The notes: generated from the sequence alone by a model not told the origin. A stretch of DNA of 64,000 nucleotides from Nautilia profundicola AmH (GCF_000021725.1 NC_012115.1:390501-454500); one strand, 5' to 3'. Shown: positions 1 to 8,290, counted from the stretch's first letter. Numbers and translations: made by a program.

Positions 1-1355
1 CTGACGACATACTCGAAAAAGTAATCTCAGAGGCGCTTAAAAGTTTTGATATGAAATACGGAGGTATGAAAGGAGCTCCGAAATTCCCTATGGAGAGCAG
101 TCTGGATCTTTTGATCGACGTGTATGAATTAAGCGGTAATGCTCATGTTTTGGATCTTTTAAATATTACGTTTGAAAAAATGGCAAAAGGAGGGATTTTT
201 GATCAGGTAGAAGGCGGATTTTACAGATATTCGACCGACGCAAAATGGGAAGTGCCTCATTTTGAAAAGATGCTTTACAACAACGCAAACCTTCCGTATG
301 AGTATTTAAGAATGTATGAAATTACCGAAAATCCTCTTTACAGGGAAGCGGCTTTCAGAAGTCTTGATGAAATGATCAAAAGATACAGGGATGAAAATTT
401 CCTTTTTTTCAGTGCGAGCAATGCGGAGAGTGAAGGAAAAGAGGGGGCGTATTTCGTCTATACGTACGAGGAGGTTAAAAATGCGTTTAAAAATCTTGAA
501 AACGCCCAAGAGCTTATGGAATATTTCGGTATTAAAAAATACGGTAATTTCAATTCTAAAAACAACCCGACTTTAAACGGAGAAAAACCCGAAAATTACA
601 AAAAAGCGTTAAAAATTCTGCGCGAAATCAGAAGCAAAAGGGAGTTTCCTTTTATAGACACCAAAAAAATAACGGCATGGAACGCAATGATGGTAAGCGC
701 CCTTTTAAAAGCGGGGTGCTTGGATGAAAAGTATAAAACAGAAGGCTTTAAAACACTTGATGAGTTAATTGAAAAAATGTATATAAACAATACGCTTTAT
801 CACTCCTACAACAAAAACGAAAACGCCAAAACAAAAGCTCTTCTTGAAGATTACGCATATCTTGTAAATGCTTTAATTGATGCATATGAGCAAAGCTTTG
901 ATGAAAATTATCTGTATTTTGCAAAAGATCTGATTAATGATGCTAAAGAGAAGTTTTATAAAAACAGATGGTATATGAACTCGTCAAAAGATATAGAAGC
1001 GGATTTCAGTGACAGCGCTTATGCTTCATCGTTAAGTGTTTTGGCGGTTGATTATATCAGACTTGCAACGCTTACGTATGATATCGGTTTGTTTGAAAAG
1101 GGAAAAGAAATTATTGACTCGGGAAGTTATTTTATCCAGAAATATCCTCTTTATTATCCGACAATAACCAAGGCGTATTTTATGCAACATTACGGTACAT
1201 ATGTAATAAGTATGAGTGAACCTGAATGTGTAAATTGGGAATATCCGTATATTGAAATTAAAAAGGGTGAAAATTATGAGCTTTGCAGTGTTGAAAAATG
1301 CATTATAAAAACTGATAAATTAAATAAAATCAAAGATATTATCAAAAAAAGATAA
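1..1355 (+). CDS. YyaL/SSP411-type thioredoxin-domain protein, 3' part (5' end outside window)
   Basis: The frame is open to the left edge (codons in phase from base 3), so this is the C-terminal part of a larger protein; the usual N-terminal thioredoxin-like domain lies outside the window. What remains matches the alpha/alpha-barrel (six-hairpin glycosidase-like) part of the YyaL/spermatogenesis-associated protein 20 family (COG1331): GAPKFP just after the edge, a GGIFDQVEGGFYRYS-type segment and VPHFEKMLYNN. The family's function is poorly known; a role in redox or carbohydrate chemistry is only suggested by fold. The gene ends 66 bases before the convergent superoxide reductase gene, and a 13-base palindromic repeat lies in the gap. 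Family assignment is secure, function is not. Confidence 0.85.
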   Translation, partial: DDILEKVISEALKSFDMKYGGMKGAPKFPMESSLDLLIDVYELSGNAHVLDLLNITFEKMAKGGIFDQVEGGFYRYSTDAKWEVPHFEKMLYNNANLPYEYLRMYEITENPLYREAAFRSLDEMIKRYRDENFLFFSASNAESEGKEGAYFVYTYEEVKNAFKNLENAQELMEYFGIKKYGNFNSKNNPTLNGEKPENYKKALKILREIRSKREFPFIDTKKITAWNAMMVSALLKAGCLDEKYKTEGFKTLDELIEKMYINNTLYHSYNKNENAKTKALLEDYAYLVNALIDAYEQSFDENYLYFAKDLINDAKEKFYKNRWYMNSSKDIEADFSDSAYASSLSVLAVDYIRLATLTYDIGLFEKGKEIIDSGSYFIQKYPLYYPTITKAYFMQHYGTYVISMSEPECVNWEYPYIEIKKGENYELCSVEKCIIKTDKLNKIKDIIKKR

Positions 1356-1375
1356 TTTCTTTGATTATAGACTAA

Positions 1376-1388
1376 AGTGACAGACACT
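1376..1388. repeat. 13-base palindromic dispersed repeat, copy 1
   Basis: AGTGACAGACACT: four-base arms AGTG/CACT around five bases. It lies 21 bases after the YyaL-type stop codon, between convergent genes. One of seven copies in the window. Confidence 0.75.
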
Positions 1389-1420
1389 ATTGTTGTTTTT
1401 AAAAAACAAAAGAGAGGGAA

Positions 1421-1885
1421 TTAAAGATTAATTGTATATTCCCAGATCCCATGTTTGTTACATCCTTCTCTTGCAGTCAATTTTTTAACACCGTCAAGTT
1501 TAACTTTGTATGCTACGTATCCCATAGCTTTGCCCGGTTCAAAAAGTGTTCTTGCCACAAGTTTAGCGTCCGCATCAAGTTCGATAAAATCAATCCAGTG
1601 AGCTTCGCTGCTTGGATGGATGATACCTTCCTGACCTATAGTGATTTCAACTAATGTGTATCCTTTTGCGTCTTTTTTGCCTATTTTAATTTCAGGTGTG
1701 TGTTTAAGTTCACCTTTTGTAGGGTTTTTTGCATCTTTTGTATATCTATTTCTATTATAGATTTTTTCTCTGTATTTTCCGTAAGGATTTACTTCATCAT
1801 TTTCATTTTTACTTGCCATTACCGGTGTAACAGCTGCAGCCATTAATCCTAACGCTCCGATTTTTAGTGCTTCTCTTCTTTTCAT
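1421..1885 (-). CDS. Superoxide reductase (neelaredoxin type) with Tat signal peptide
   Basis: Reduces superoxide to hydrogen peroxide without making oxygen, a defence typical of anaerobes and microaerophiles. All five ligands of the family's Fe(His)4Cys centre are recognisable: H62 (in LKHTPEI), H90 and H96 (in HPSSEAHW), C142 and H145 (in CNKHGIWE). The desulforedoxin-type centre I domain is absent, so this is the short class. The N-terminus MKRREALKIG followed by an alanine-rich hydrophobic stretch to about residue 25 is a twin-arginine export signal, so the enzyme probably works folded in the periplasm. The gene is monocistronic, convergent with its left neighbour, with the permease gene downstream of luxS lying to its right. 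Many family members are cytoplasmic, so the Tat signal is notable. Confidence 0.9.
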   Translation of the reverse strand: MKRREALKIGALGLMAAAVTPVMASKNENDEVNPYGKYREKIYNRNRYTKDAKNPTKGELKHTPEIKIGKKDAKGYTLVEITIGQEGIIHPSSEAHWIDFIELDADAKLVARTLFEPGKAMGYVAYKVKLDGVKKLTAREGCNKHGIWEYTINL

Positions 1886-1939
1886 GTTTAGTCCTTTAAG
1901 AGTCTTTTTATCGTATTTTAACGGAAAAAAATTATTAAG

Positions 1940-3034
1940 TCAAATAAATTTGTAAAAAATAACTAAAATTAATAGATAAGATAGAAAAAAATAAGGGATT
2001 GAATACTTATGAAACTCTATATAAACTTTGGGGTTTTTTAAAAATCTAAGGGCTATAATATTTGCCAAAGAACCAATTAAAAGGCCGTTTCCGGCAATAT
2101 CAACACCATAAGCTATTGCAGTGTAATTATTGGAGAAATTACTCATAAAAATTGCTGCAGGAACATTAGAAATTATTTGCGATAGTATTATACTTATATT
2201 AAATACATTGTAAAAATCCATATTGATACTGGTCATAATGTTTTTTACGATGCTAAAATTGCTAAGCATACCGAAATCTATAAACATTATAATAAATGTT
2301 AATATTAAAAAATAGTCGAATTTTAAAAGAATTTTTTTATAACCGCTAAAAAGATAAAAAAGAATGATCACCAATAATGCATATCTTACATATGAATACT
2401 CTAAGGACACAATAAAAATAACAAACAGCAATAATGAAGATATAAACAAAAATTTATCGGTATTTGTATGCTCTTTGATATTTATTTCTAAAGGTTTTTT
2501 GGGAAAAGAAAAAAATATAAACGTAATAAGCAATATAATACTCGGTAAAAAAACAATACTCATTTTTTGAATAAAATTTATTACACTTATATCCATCTGT
2601 CTAAATAAAAAAATATTCTGAGGATTTCCGAAAGGAGTAAGAGTGCTTCCTACATTAACAGCTATTGCTTCAAAAATGACAAGTTTGGTTAAGTCGTTTT
2701 TAATTTGTGTTGAAAACGCTAATGTTAAAGGAACCATAATAAAAAGAGTTATATCATTTGTTAAGAACATGGATAAGAACGCACTAAGCATAATAAAAGC
2801 AAAAGCAAGAGTTCTTTCATTTTTAAAGCTTTTAATGCTTTTTACCGCAAAAAGATCAAATATGTTTGAAAGTTTTAAAGCTGTTGTTATAAGTAATAGG
2901 GTACTTAGTGCTCTTATCGTACTCCAGTCTATATAAGAATTGATTTCCGATAATGACGGTTTTTCCTGGAAAAATAAAATAACAAAAAGGAAAAGAAAAG
3001 TAAAAAAAAGCCACTCTTTTTTTAAAAGTTTCAT
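1940..3034 (-). CDS. SLC13/ArsB/NhaD-superfamily membrane permease
   Basis: A polytopic inner-membrane protein of 364 residues with about ten hydrophobic segments. Two re-entrant-type motifs of the ion transporter superfamily are visible: FLTNDITLFIMVP near residues 90-103 and GSTLTPFGNPQN near 128-139 (the usual form is G-x-x-x-T-P-x-G-N-P). This places it among ArsB/NhaD/citrate-type permeases, but the substrate (anion, arsenite, or sodium in exchange for protons) cannot be read from sequence. Its ATG overlaps the luxS stop by four bases, so it is translated with luxS. The length is somewhat short for the superfamily (usually 400 or more). Confidence 0.75.
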   Translation of the reverse strand: MKLLKKEWLFFTFLFLFVILFFQEKPSLSEINSYIDWSTIRALSTLLLITTALKLSNIFDLFAVKSIKSFKNERTLAFAFIMLSAFLSMFLTNDITLFIMVPLTLAFSTQIKNDLTKLVIFEAIAVNVGSTLTPFGNPQNIFLFRQMDISVINFIQKMSIVFLPSIILLITFIFFSFPKKPLEINIKEHTNTDKFLFISSLLLFVIFIVSLEYSYVRYALLVIILFYLFSGYKKILLKFDYFLILTFIIMFIDFGMLSNFSIVKNIMTSINMDFYNVFNISIILSQIISNVPAAIFMSNFSNNYTAIAYGVDIAGNGLLIGSLANIIALRFLKNPKVYIEFHKYSIPYFFLSYLLILVIFYKFI

Positions 3035-3564
3035 TTTCCTAAAATTTTAACCTTTGAAGTGTCTACATTGCATTCATTCGGAATGTTTTCAGGGTTTAGT
3101 GCTAGAGCTTCGTTATCCATTATAACAATTTCGTTGTTTAATATATGTTCAGCGACTTTTTTGGCGCCGTCGAGCGAATGCATATAGCAGCTTCCACACT
3201 GATATACGTTTGCTTCAGGGATCGTGTCAGTTTCAAGTACGTTTTGCATAGATTTTTTCCACGCTTCGATTACTTCTTCGTCTTCAGGTTCGCCAATTAC
3301 ACTCATATAAAACCCTGTACGGCATCCCATAGGTGAAATATCGATTATTTCGTAATTACTGAGATTATCTCTCATATATCCGGCAAAAAGATGCTCAAGC
3401 GTGTGCATTGCCCTTTCGTCGATAATCTCTTCATTTGGTTTTGCAAATCTTACGTCGTATACCGTAATGATATCTCCGTTTGGCGTTTTTACGTGTTTGG
3501 CTACCCTTAGGCCAGGACTTGGCATTTTAACGTGGTCAACCAAAAAACTGTCTAACATTGGCAT
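3031..3564 (-). CDS. luxS: S-ribosylhomocysteine lyase LuxS
   Basis: Cleaves S-ribosylhomocysteine to homocysteine and DPD, the precursor of autoinducer-2, in the activated methyl cycle. The metal site is intact: H54 and H58 in the HTLEHLFAG motif and C126 in QCGSCYMHS; the catalytic pair is E57 and C81 (in MGCRTGFYMS). The length of 177 residues is slightly longer than the usual 155-170. The start has a clean AAGGAG ribosome binding site five bases before ATG. It is the first gene of a two-gene unit with the permease. MetE and MetK elsewhere in the window complete the same homocysteine/methionine/SAM cycle. Confidence 0.96.
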   Translation of the reverse strand: MPMLDSFLVDHVKMPSPGLRVAKHVKTPNGDIITVYDVRFAKPNEEIIDERAMHTLEHLFAGYMRDNLSNYEIIDISPMGCRTGFYMSVIGEPEDEEVIEAWKKSMQNVLETDTIPEANVYQCGSCYMHSLDGAKKVAEHILNNEIVIMDNEALALNPENIPNECNVDTSKVKILGK

Positions 3565-3581
3565 TTTTACTCCTTGAATTT

Positions 3582-3686
3582 GGTGTGTTTATTATTAGTG
3601 TATTAGTGATGTAAAATGGTTGTTGATCACTGTCTATTTCAACATCCAAATAACCAGTATAGCAATAACTAATATACCGGTACACT
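3582..3686. repeat. Fold-back spacer of imperfect 7-8 base units
   Basis: In the divergent luxS/rpsB spacer a left arm rich in TTAGTG units (3582-3610) faces a right arm of the complementary type, with AATAACC, AATAACT and AATATACC units (3645-3686). The same unit family occurs near 6.3, 14.6, 19.0 and 48.0 kb. No coding potential was seen. Confidence 0.55.
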
Positions 3687-3712
3687 TTTTTGTTTGCAAT
3701 TATACATCATTT

Positions 3713-3833
3713 TTGATAAAATTCCGTTTCTAGTTCTCACCTCTTTATTCCTTGGTAGGGTTGCACCGTTTGGTGTTAAAGAAGAGGGAGGCTAAACCCG
3801 AACCAAAAAAAACAAATAATTCAAGGAGAAAAC
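3713..3833 (+). promoter_or_regulatory. rpsB promoter and structured 5' leader with possible pseudoknot
   Basis: A GATAAAAT box at about 3713-3720 can serve as a -10 element. In the following leader CCTCTT (3740-3745) can pair with AAGAGG (3782-3787), enclosing a small perfect hairpin CACC-GTTT-GGTG (3764-3775). GGGTT (3758-3762), inside that outer stem, can pair with AACCC (3795-3799), outside it, giving an H-type pseudoknot; GGT just before and ACC just after can lengthen it. In E. coli the rpsB-tsf mRNA leader is structured and repressed by protein S2; an analogous autoregulatory site here is inference. The Shine-Dalgarno AAGGAG follows five bases before the ATG. Confidence 0.5.
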
Positions 3834-4673
3834 ATGCCGTGTAATGTAACAATGAAAGACTTATTAGAGTGTGGTGTACACTTCGGTCACCAAAAGAGAA
3901 GATGGAACCCAAAAATGAAAAAATACATTTTTGGTGTAAGAAAAAACATTTATATTATCGACCTTCAAAAAACGCTAAGACATATCAAATATGCTTACAA
4001 TGTAGTTAAAAACGCTGCTGAAGAAGGGAAAACTATACTTTTCGTAGGTACTAAAAAACAAGCAATCGATGCAATTAAAGAACATGCAGAAAGATGTGGT
4101 ATGCCTTATGTAAACCATAGATGGCTTGGTGGTATGCTTACAAACTTCAAAACTATTCAAAAATCAATCAGAAAACTTGAAATCATTGAAAAAATGGAAG
4201 AAACTGGACAAATCAACCTTTTAACTAAAAAAGAAAGATTAATCCTTGCAAGAAGAAAAGCTAAACTTGAAAAATTCATCGGCGGTATCAGACATATGAA
4301 AACTATCCCTGATATGCTTTTCATTATAGATACTGTAAAAGAAAAAATCGCTGTTGGTGAAGCTAATAAACTTGGTCTTCCGATCGTAGCTCCTGTAGAT
4401 ACAAACTGTGACCCTGATTTAATCGATGTTCCAATCCCAGGAAACGACGATGCAATCAGAAGTGTAAATCTTTTCTGTAAAACAATTGCTGACGCTATCA
4501 TTGAAGGTAAAGAATTGGCGGCTAAAGAGGAAGAAGGTGAAGTAGAACCTATTACTCAAGAAGAAATCGCTGAAGAAGTAAAAGAAATTAAAGAAGAAGC
4601 TAAAGCTGAAGAAAAAACTGAAGAAGAAATCAAAGCTGAAACTGAAGAAATCAAAAAAGCTGAGGAGGCGTAA
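3834..4673 (+). CDS. rpsB: 30S ribosomal protein S2
   Basis: Primary S2 protein of the small ribosomal subunit, binding 16S rRNA late in assembly and needed for S1 attachment. The N-terminus contains the family block [16 protein letters not shown] and the N-terminal half matches S2 throughout ([23 protein letters not shown]). After about residue 230 comes an extension rich in Glu, Lys and Ala, about 50 residues long, low complexity and probably disordered; S2 is commonly about 240-260 residues, so this tail makes it long (279). The gene is followed after one base by tsf, the classic pair, and is preceded by a structured leader. Confidence 0.97.
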   Translation: MPCNVTMKDLLECGVHFGHQKRRWNPKMKKYIFGVRKNIYIIDLQKTLRHIKYAYNVVKNAAEEGKTILFVGTKKQAIDAIKEHAERCGMPYVNHRWLGGMLTNFKTIQKSIRKLEIIEKMEETGQINLLTKKERLILARRKAKLEKFIGGIRHMKTIPDMLFIIDTVKEKIAVGEANKLGLPIVAPVDTNCDPDLIDVPIPGNDDAIRSVNLFCKTIADAIIEGKELAAKEEEGEVEPITQEEIAEEVKEIKEEAKAEEKTEEEIKAETEEIKKAEEA

Positions 4674-4674
4674 T

Positions 4675-5598
4675 ATGGCTAACATTACTGCAGCAATGGT
4701 AAAGGCGCTTAGAGAAAAAACTGGTGCCGGAATGATGGATTGTAAAAAAGCTCTTGTAGAAGCTGAAGGTAACGAAGAAAAAGCGGTTGAGATCCTAAGA
4801 AAAAAAGGTCTTGCGAAAGCTGCTAAAAAAGCTGACAGAAATGCTGCTGAAGGTAGAGTTGAAATTTATATCAGCGACGATTACAAAAAAGGAAGTATCG
4901 CAGAAGTTAACTGTGAGACTGACTTCGTTGCTAAAACTGACGAATTTATCGAATTCGTTAGCGAAACTGTAAAAACTATCAATGTAAACGACATCGCTGA
5001 CACTGAAGCTCTAAACAAAGCTCCGTTCGGTGCCGGAACATTTGAAGAAGAACTTAAAGTTAAAATCGCTAAAATCGGTGAAAACATCGTAGTTAGAAGA
5101 ATCGGAACTATTAAAGCTCCTGAAAACGGAATCGTAAACGGATACATCCATGCAGGCGGAAAAGTTGGTGTACTTGTAGCGGCTGCATGTGACAGCGAAA
5201 AAACTTGCGAAGCTATCAAAGATACTTTAAGAGATATCGCAATGCACATTGCTGCAATGAAACCTCAGTACCTAAACCCTGAAGCGGTACCGGCTGACGT
5301 TATCGAAAAAGAAAAAGAAATTGCAAAAGCTCAACTTCTAAAAGAAGGTAAGCCTGAGCAGGTAATCGATAAAATCATCCCTGGTAAAATTAAAAGATTC
5401 TACAGCGACGTATGTGTTACAGAGCAGGAATACGTAAAAGCAGAGAAAAAAGAAACTGTTGCTGAAGCTCTTAGCAAAGCGGCAAAAGCTGCTGGCGGAG
5501 AAGCTAAACTTGTTGACTTTATCAGATTCGAAGTTGGTGAAGGTTTAGTTAAAAACGCATGCAACATGGCGGATGAAGTAGCGGCGGCTCTTTCTTAA
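4675..5598 (+). CDS. tsf: Elongation factor Ts
   Basis: Guanine nucleotide exchange factor that regenerates EF-Tu-GTP. The N-terminal UBA-like domain is typical (REKTGAGMMDCKKAL at residues 13-27), followed by the conserved TDFVAKTDEF segment that contacts EF-Tu. The length of 307 residues is within the family range. It is translated from the rpsB message: the rpsB stop and tsf ATG are one base apart, and the ribosome binding site GGAGG lies within the last rpsB codons. A large repeat-filled spacer follows; I see no convincing hairpin terminator just after the stop. Confidence 0.97.
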   Translation: MANITAAMVKALREKTGAGMMDCKKALVEAEGNEEKAVEILRKKGLAKAAKKADRNAAEGRVEIYISDDYKKGSIAEVNCETDFVAKTDEFIEFVSETVKTINVNDIADTEALNKAPFGAGTFEEELKVKIAKIGENIVVRRIGTIKAPENGIVNGYIHAGGKVGVLVAAACDSEKTCEAIKDTLRDIAMHIAAMKPQYLNPEAVPADVIEKEKEIAKAQLLKEGKPEQVIDKIIPGKIKRFYSDVCVTEQEYVKAEKKETVAEALSKAAKAAGGEAKLVDFIRFEVGEGLVKNACNMADEVAAALS

Positions 5599-5627
5599 TC
5601 CCCGCTTCTTTTTATGTTTAAAATAAA

Positions 5628-5640
5628 AGTGTCAGGCACT
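5628..5640. repeat. 13-base palindromic dispersed repeat, copy 2
   Basis: AGTGTCAGGCACT, 29 bases after the tsf stop codon; same AGTG-N5-CACT frame as the other copies. Confidence 0.75.
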
Positions 5641-5842
5641 AAATGAAAGAGTAGAGAAAGGGTTATAAGGAAAAGATAAGGGAGAAAGGAAAAAACAATT
5701 GGTAAGATGAGAATGAGATAAGGTTAAATGAAAAAATGTGGCAATGGAAAATTGAAAATTTTGAAAATAGAGAAATAACTTATTATAATAAAGATTAAGA
5801 TTAATTTATTCAATTTAAAAGCTTATCGTTTCGCACATGTAT

Positions 5843-5855
5843 AGTGACAGACACT
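5843..5855. repeat. 13-base palindromic dispersed repeat, copy 3
   Basis: AGTGACAGACACT, upstream of the heptamer array; identical to copies 1 and 6. Confidence 0.75.
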
Positions 5856-5920
5856 GATGTATTTTTAATATTAATTAGTTATTTTGAGTCTTAAATTGTA
5901 AACAGCCGTCAATCAATAAC

Positions 5921-6150
5921 CATTGACCATTGACCATTGACCATTGACCATTGACCATTGACCATTGACCATTGACCATTGACCATTGACCATTGACCAT
6001 TGACCATTGACCATTGACCATTGACCATTGACCATTGACCATTGACCATTGACCATTGACCATTGACCATTGACCATTGACCATTGACCATTGACCATTG
6101 ACCATTGACCATTGACCATTGACCATTGACCATTGACCATTGACCATTGA
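5921..6150. repeat. Perfect 7-base tandem array, about 32.9 units
   Basis: The unit CATTGAC (TGGTCAA on the other strand) repeats without a visible error for 230 bases: 32 full copies plus six bases. Because 7 is not a multiple of 3, three units give seven codons; the minus strand is open in all three frames (reading MVNGQWS over and over), whereas the plus strand meets TGA in every frame. The array is bracketed by copies 3 and 4 of the 13-base palindrome, copy 4 only two bases away. Perfection over this length implies recent expansion or active homogenisation, so unit number is likely to differ between strains. Confidence 0.97.
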
Positions 6151-6152
6151 AT

Positions 6153-6165
6153 AGTGCCAGACACT
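6153..6165. repeat. 13-base palindromic dispersed repeat, copy 4
   Basis: AGTGCCAGACACT, starting two bases after the last unit of the heptamer array. Confidence 0.75.
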
Positions 6166-6353
6166 TATATTTGAGTAATTAATACACTTGTTAGCAAATA
6201 AATATACAAATAACAAATACACAAATAATTAATTAACATTACATCAAATATACCAGTGACTAATTAAGTGTAAAACCAAACTTATCTATTTAACAACTTC
6301 ACAACTTAGCCAACTTCAATAACCAATTACCAATAACAACTTTGAACTTTTGC

Positions 6354-6359
6354 TATAAT
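6354..6359 (+). promoter_or_regulatory. -10 element of the ABC ATPase-fliR unit
   Basis: TATAAT preceded by TTTTGC (extended -10 type), 18 bases before the ATG at 6378. No convincing -35 hexamer is seen, which is common for sigma-70 promoters in Campylobacterota. Confidence 0.6.
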
Positions 6360-6377
6360 TTCTAAAAAAAGGCCGTT

Positions 6378-7025
6378 ATGCTTAAAGCTGTAAATCTAAC
6401 ACATTCTTTCGATTATTTATTGTTTGAAGATGTTAACATTGAATTAAAGCCTACTGAAAAAATAGCAATAGTCGGAAGCAGCGGAAGCGGTAAATCAACA
6501 CTTTTACATATACTTTCCACTTTTTTACATCCACAAAGTGGAAAAGTTTTTATAAATAACAAAAATATATATTCATTAAAAGAAAAAGAGTTAATAGCGA
6601 TAAGAAAAAAAGAAATAGGTATAATTTTCCAGTTTCATTATCTTTTTAATACATTTACTGCGCTTGAAAACCTGCAGGCCGCTGCATTAATCAGTGGTGA
6701 AGAGATTGATTATAATCTGCTTGAAAGGCTTGGTATCAAAGATGTTATTCATCAAAATATCCAAACACTCTCAGGCGGACAGCAGCAACGTGTGAGCATT
6801 GCAAGAGTTTTGACTAAAAGACCTAAAATAATTTTTGCCGACGAACCTACCGGAAATCTTGATAAGCAAAATGCTTATGAAGTAATAGAAGTCTTAAAAG
6901 AGTACTGTGATGAAAACAATGCCGGACTGATAACTGTTACGCATGATATGGATATAGCGAAAAAATTTGACAAAGTATATGAACTAAAAAATAAAAAACT
7001 GGTAGAAATAAATGGAGATAATTAA
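6378..7025 (+). CDS. ABC transporter ATP-binding protein, LolD/MacB-type
   Basis: A single nucleotide-binding domain of 215 residues: Walker [10 protein letters not shown] at 33-41, Q-loop in IIFQFHYLF, signature [13 protein letters not shown], Walker B IIFADEP and the H-loop TVTHD. The subfamily resembles LolD/FtsE/MacB ATPases, which couple to FtsX-like permeases; LolD energises release of lipoproteins toward the outer membrane. No permease gene is adjacent, so the partner must be encoded elsewhere, and lolD is not certain. The same ATPase lies between tsf and fliR in C. jejuni. Its 3' end overlaps fliR by 14 bases. Confidence 0.85.
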   Translation: MLKAVNLTHSFDYLLFEDVNIELKPTEKIAIVGSSGSGKSTLLHILSTFLHPQSGKVFINNKNIYSLKEKELIAIRKKEIGIIFQFHYLFNTFTALENLQAAALISGEEIDYNLLERLGIKDVIHQNIQTLSGGQQQRVSIARVLTKRPKIIFADEPTGNLDKQNAYEVIEVLKEYCDENNAGLITVTHDMDIAKKFDKVYELKNKKLVEINGDN

Positions 7026-7779
7026 TTATCTAACACCTGTAAATGTTGTAACATATCTTCTGCTTTTTGTAAGAATCAGTTCATTTTTGGCTTTTATGCC
7101 GTTTTTTAATTATACGGCGATTCCTATGAATGTAAAGGCGGCATTTGCTTTTTGGCTTTCAATTCTCCTTTTTCCTATTACGCCCAAATTTGCTTATGAA
7201 ATTAATATCGCAACTGTTTTACTAAGCGTATTAAATGAAGTTGCTTTTGCTTTTTTTGTCGGAATGGCATTACAGATGGTTTTTGATGTTTTAAAATATG
7301 CGGGTGAGCAAATAAGTTTTGTTATGGGGTTTACGCTTGCCAATGTAATGGATCCGAATGCGGGAGTGCAGACGACAATAATTTCACAGTTTTTTACTTG
7401 GGTGGCAGTTATGATGTTTTTAAGTTTCGGTGGTGATCATTTGGAGATTATGTTTTTGGATAAAACATTTGCAATGCTGCCTTTTGGAGAATTCTTCAGT
7501 TATCATAATGTTTATGAATATTTCATAACATATATGAGCAAATATTTTTTATTAGGTATAGCCATGGCCTTTCCGATTATAGCAATTTCACTAATGGGTG
7601 ATATAATTTTCGGAATGATAATGAAAACAATGCCGCAGTTTAACCTTCTCGTAGTCGGATTTCCAATTAAAATTACTATTTCTTTTATGGTTTTAATTGC
7701 GATAATCGCTTCTTTGATGCAGTTATTTTCTAATGAAATACTTCAAGTCTTCGGCGCGTTACTTAGATTTATCGGCTAA
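7012..7779 (+). CDS. fliR: Flagellar type III export gate protein FliR
   Basis: Inner-membrane component of the flagellar export gate, forming the core with FliP and FliQ. At 255 residues it has the family length and about six hydrophobic segments; the segments LLLFVRISSFLAFMPFF at the N-terminus and the central VMGFTLANVMDPNAGVQTT (family form GFxxAxxxDPxxG) are characteristic. The start lies inside the preceding ATPase gene, so translation is coupled. The 3' end overlaps the convergent PLD gene by 11 bases. Confidence 0.93.
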   Translation: MEIINYLTPVNVVTYLLLFVRISSFLAFMPFFNYTAIPMNVKAAFAFWLSILLFPITPKFAYEINIATVLLSVLNEVAFAFFVGMALQMVFDVLKYAGEQISFVMGFTLANVMDPNAGVQTTIISQFFTWVAVMMFLSFGGDHLEIMFLDKTFAMLPFGEFFSYHNVYEYFITYMSKYFLLGIAMAFPIIAISLMGDIIFGMIMKTMPQFNLLVVGFPIKITISFMVLIAIIASLMQLFSNEILQVFGALLRFIG

Positions 7780-8290
7780 GCCTGTAATTGGTTGCAACAA
7801 TCCTTAAATGATTAAAAAAGTTATCAAACTGTTTGATTATATAATTTTCATAATTTATCATAATATATTCATAGTTTTTATAAAAAGCACTATATGAATA
7901 ATTTGCACTGCCCGTTATTACCGTTTTATCATCGACTATGGCCAATTTTACATGCATTTTCGCTTTGTTTCCGTCTTTGTATTTTTTTCCTGTCAGTAAA
8001 TAAATGTGAAAATTTTTAAGGACGGCAAGTCTTGGAATAACTGAATATTTGTATTTTGCTTCTTTCTTATCTGCTATGATATATATTCTAACACCGTGTT
8101 TTGCCGCAATTTTAAGTGCACGTGCGAGTTTTTTATTTGTAAATGTGTACATAACTATTTTTATCTCTTTTTTGGCATGTGTAAAGAGATTATAAAGTCT
8201 TGTTTCAGCTATTTTTCCATCATGAGGCATAAAATAAATTTCAGATGAAAACAGTAGCGTTGCGGCCAATAAAAAAAGTATTTTTTTCAA
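7769..8290 (-). CDS. Exported phospholipase D-family nuclease (Nuc-like), TTG start
   Basis: A short single-motif PLD protein of the Nuc type (173 residues); such enzymes act as dimers and usually cleave DNA or RNA phosphodiesters. The catalytic HxK(x)4D motif is at H113/K115/D120, followed by GSANYS. I chose a TTG at 8290: it has AGGA six bases upstream and opens a good signal peptide (KKILFLLAATLLFSS), suggesting a periplasmic or membrane-anchored enzyme. The longer ATG version (from 8338) would read through the promoter of the divergent neighbour and is unlikely. In H. pylori a membrane-bound nuclease (HP0323) also lies beside the acidic-protein/gmk locus. Possible roles are DNA uptake or nucleotide scavenging. 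Confidence 0.8.
   Translation of the reverse strand: MKKILFLLAATLLFSSEIYFMPHDGKIAETRLYNLFTHAKKEIKIVMYTFTNKKLARALKIAAKHGVRIYIIADKKEAKYKYSVIPRLAVLKNFHIYLLTGKKYKDGNKAKMHVKLAIVDDKTVITGSANYSYSAFYKNYEYIMINYENYIIKQFDNFFNHLRIVATNYRLSR

Larger units (their letters stand above)
5599..6377. other. 779-base gene-free spacer containing repeats
   Basis: I see no supportable gene here. It holds, in order: a 13-base palindrome (5628-5640), a purine-rich stretch with GAAAATT-type units near 5750-5770, a second palindrome (5843-5855), the perfect 7-base array (5921-6150), a third palindrome two bases after the array (6153-6165), then AT-rich units of the AATAACC/AATTACC type up to about 6340, and the promoter of the next gene. 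Open frames on the minus strand through the array are by-products of a repeat unit without stop codons. Confidence 0.8.

Noticed and set aside
1-1355. Frameshifted or broken YyaL-type gene
   Set aside because: The frame is open to the edge and family motifs continue, so truncation is due to the window.
4157-4501. 114-codon ORF opposite rpsB
   Set aside because: Antisense of a certain ribosomal protein gene.
5921-6150. CRISPR array
   Set aside because: The unit is 7 bases with no spacers, and no cas genes are nearby.
5875-6222. Minus-strand ORFs through the heptamer array reading MVNGQWS repeatedly (three overlapping frames)
   Set aside because: All three frames of the minus strand are open only because the 7-base unit lacks a stop there; no ribosome binding site or conserved flanks, so no coding call.
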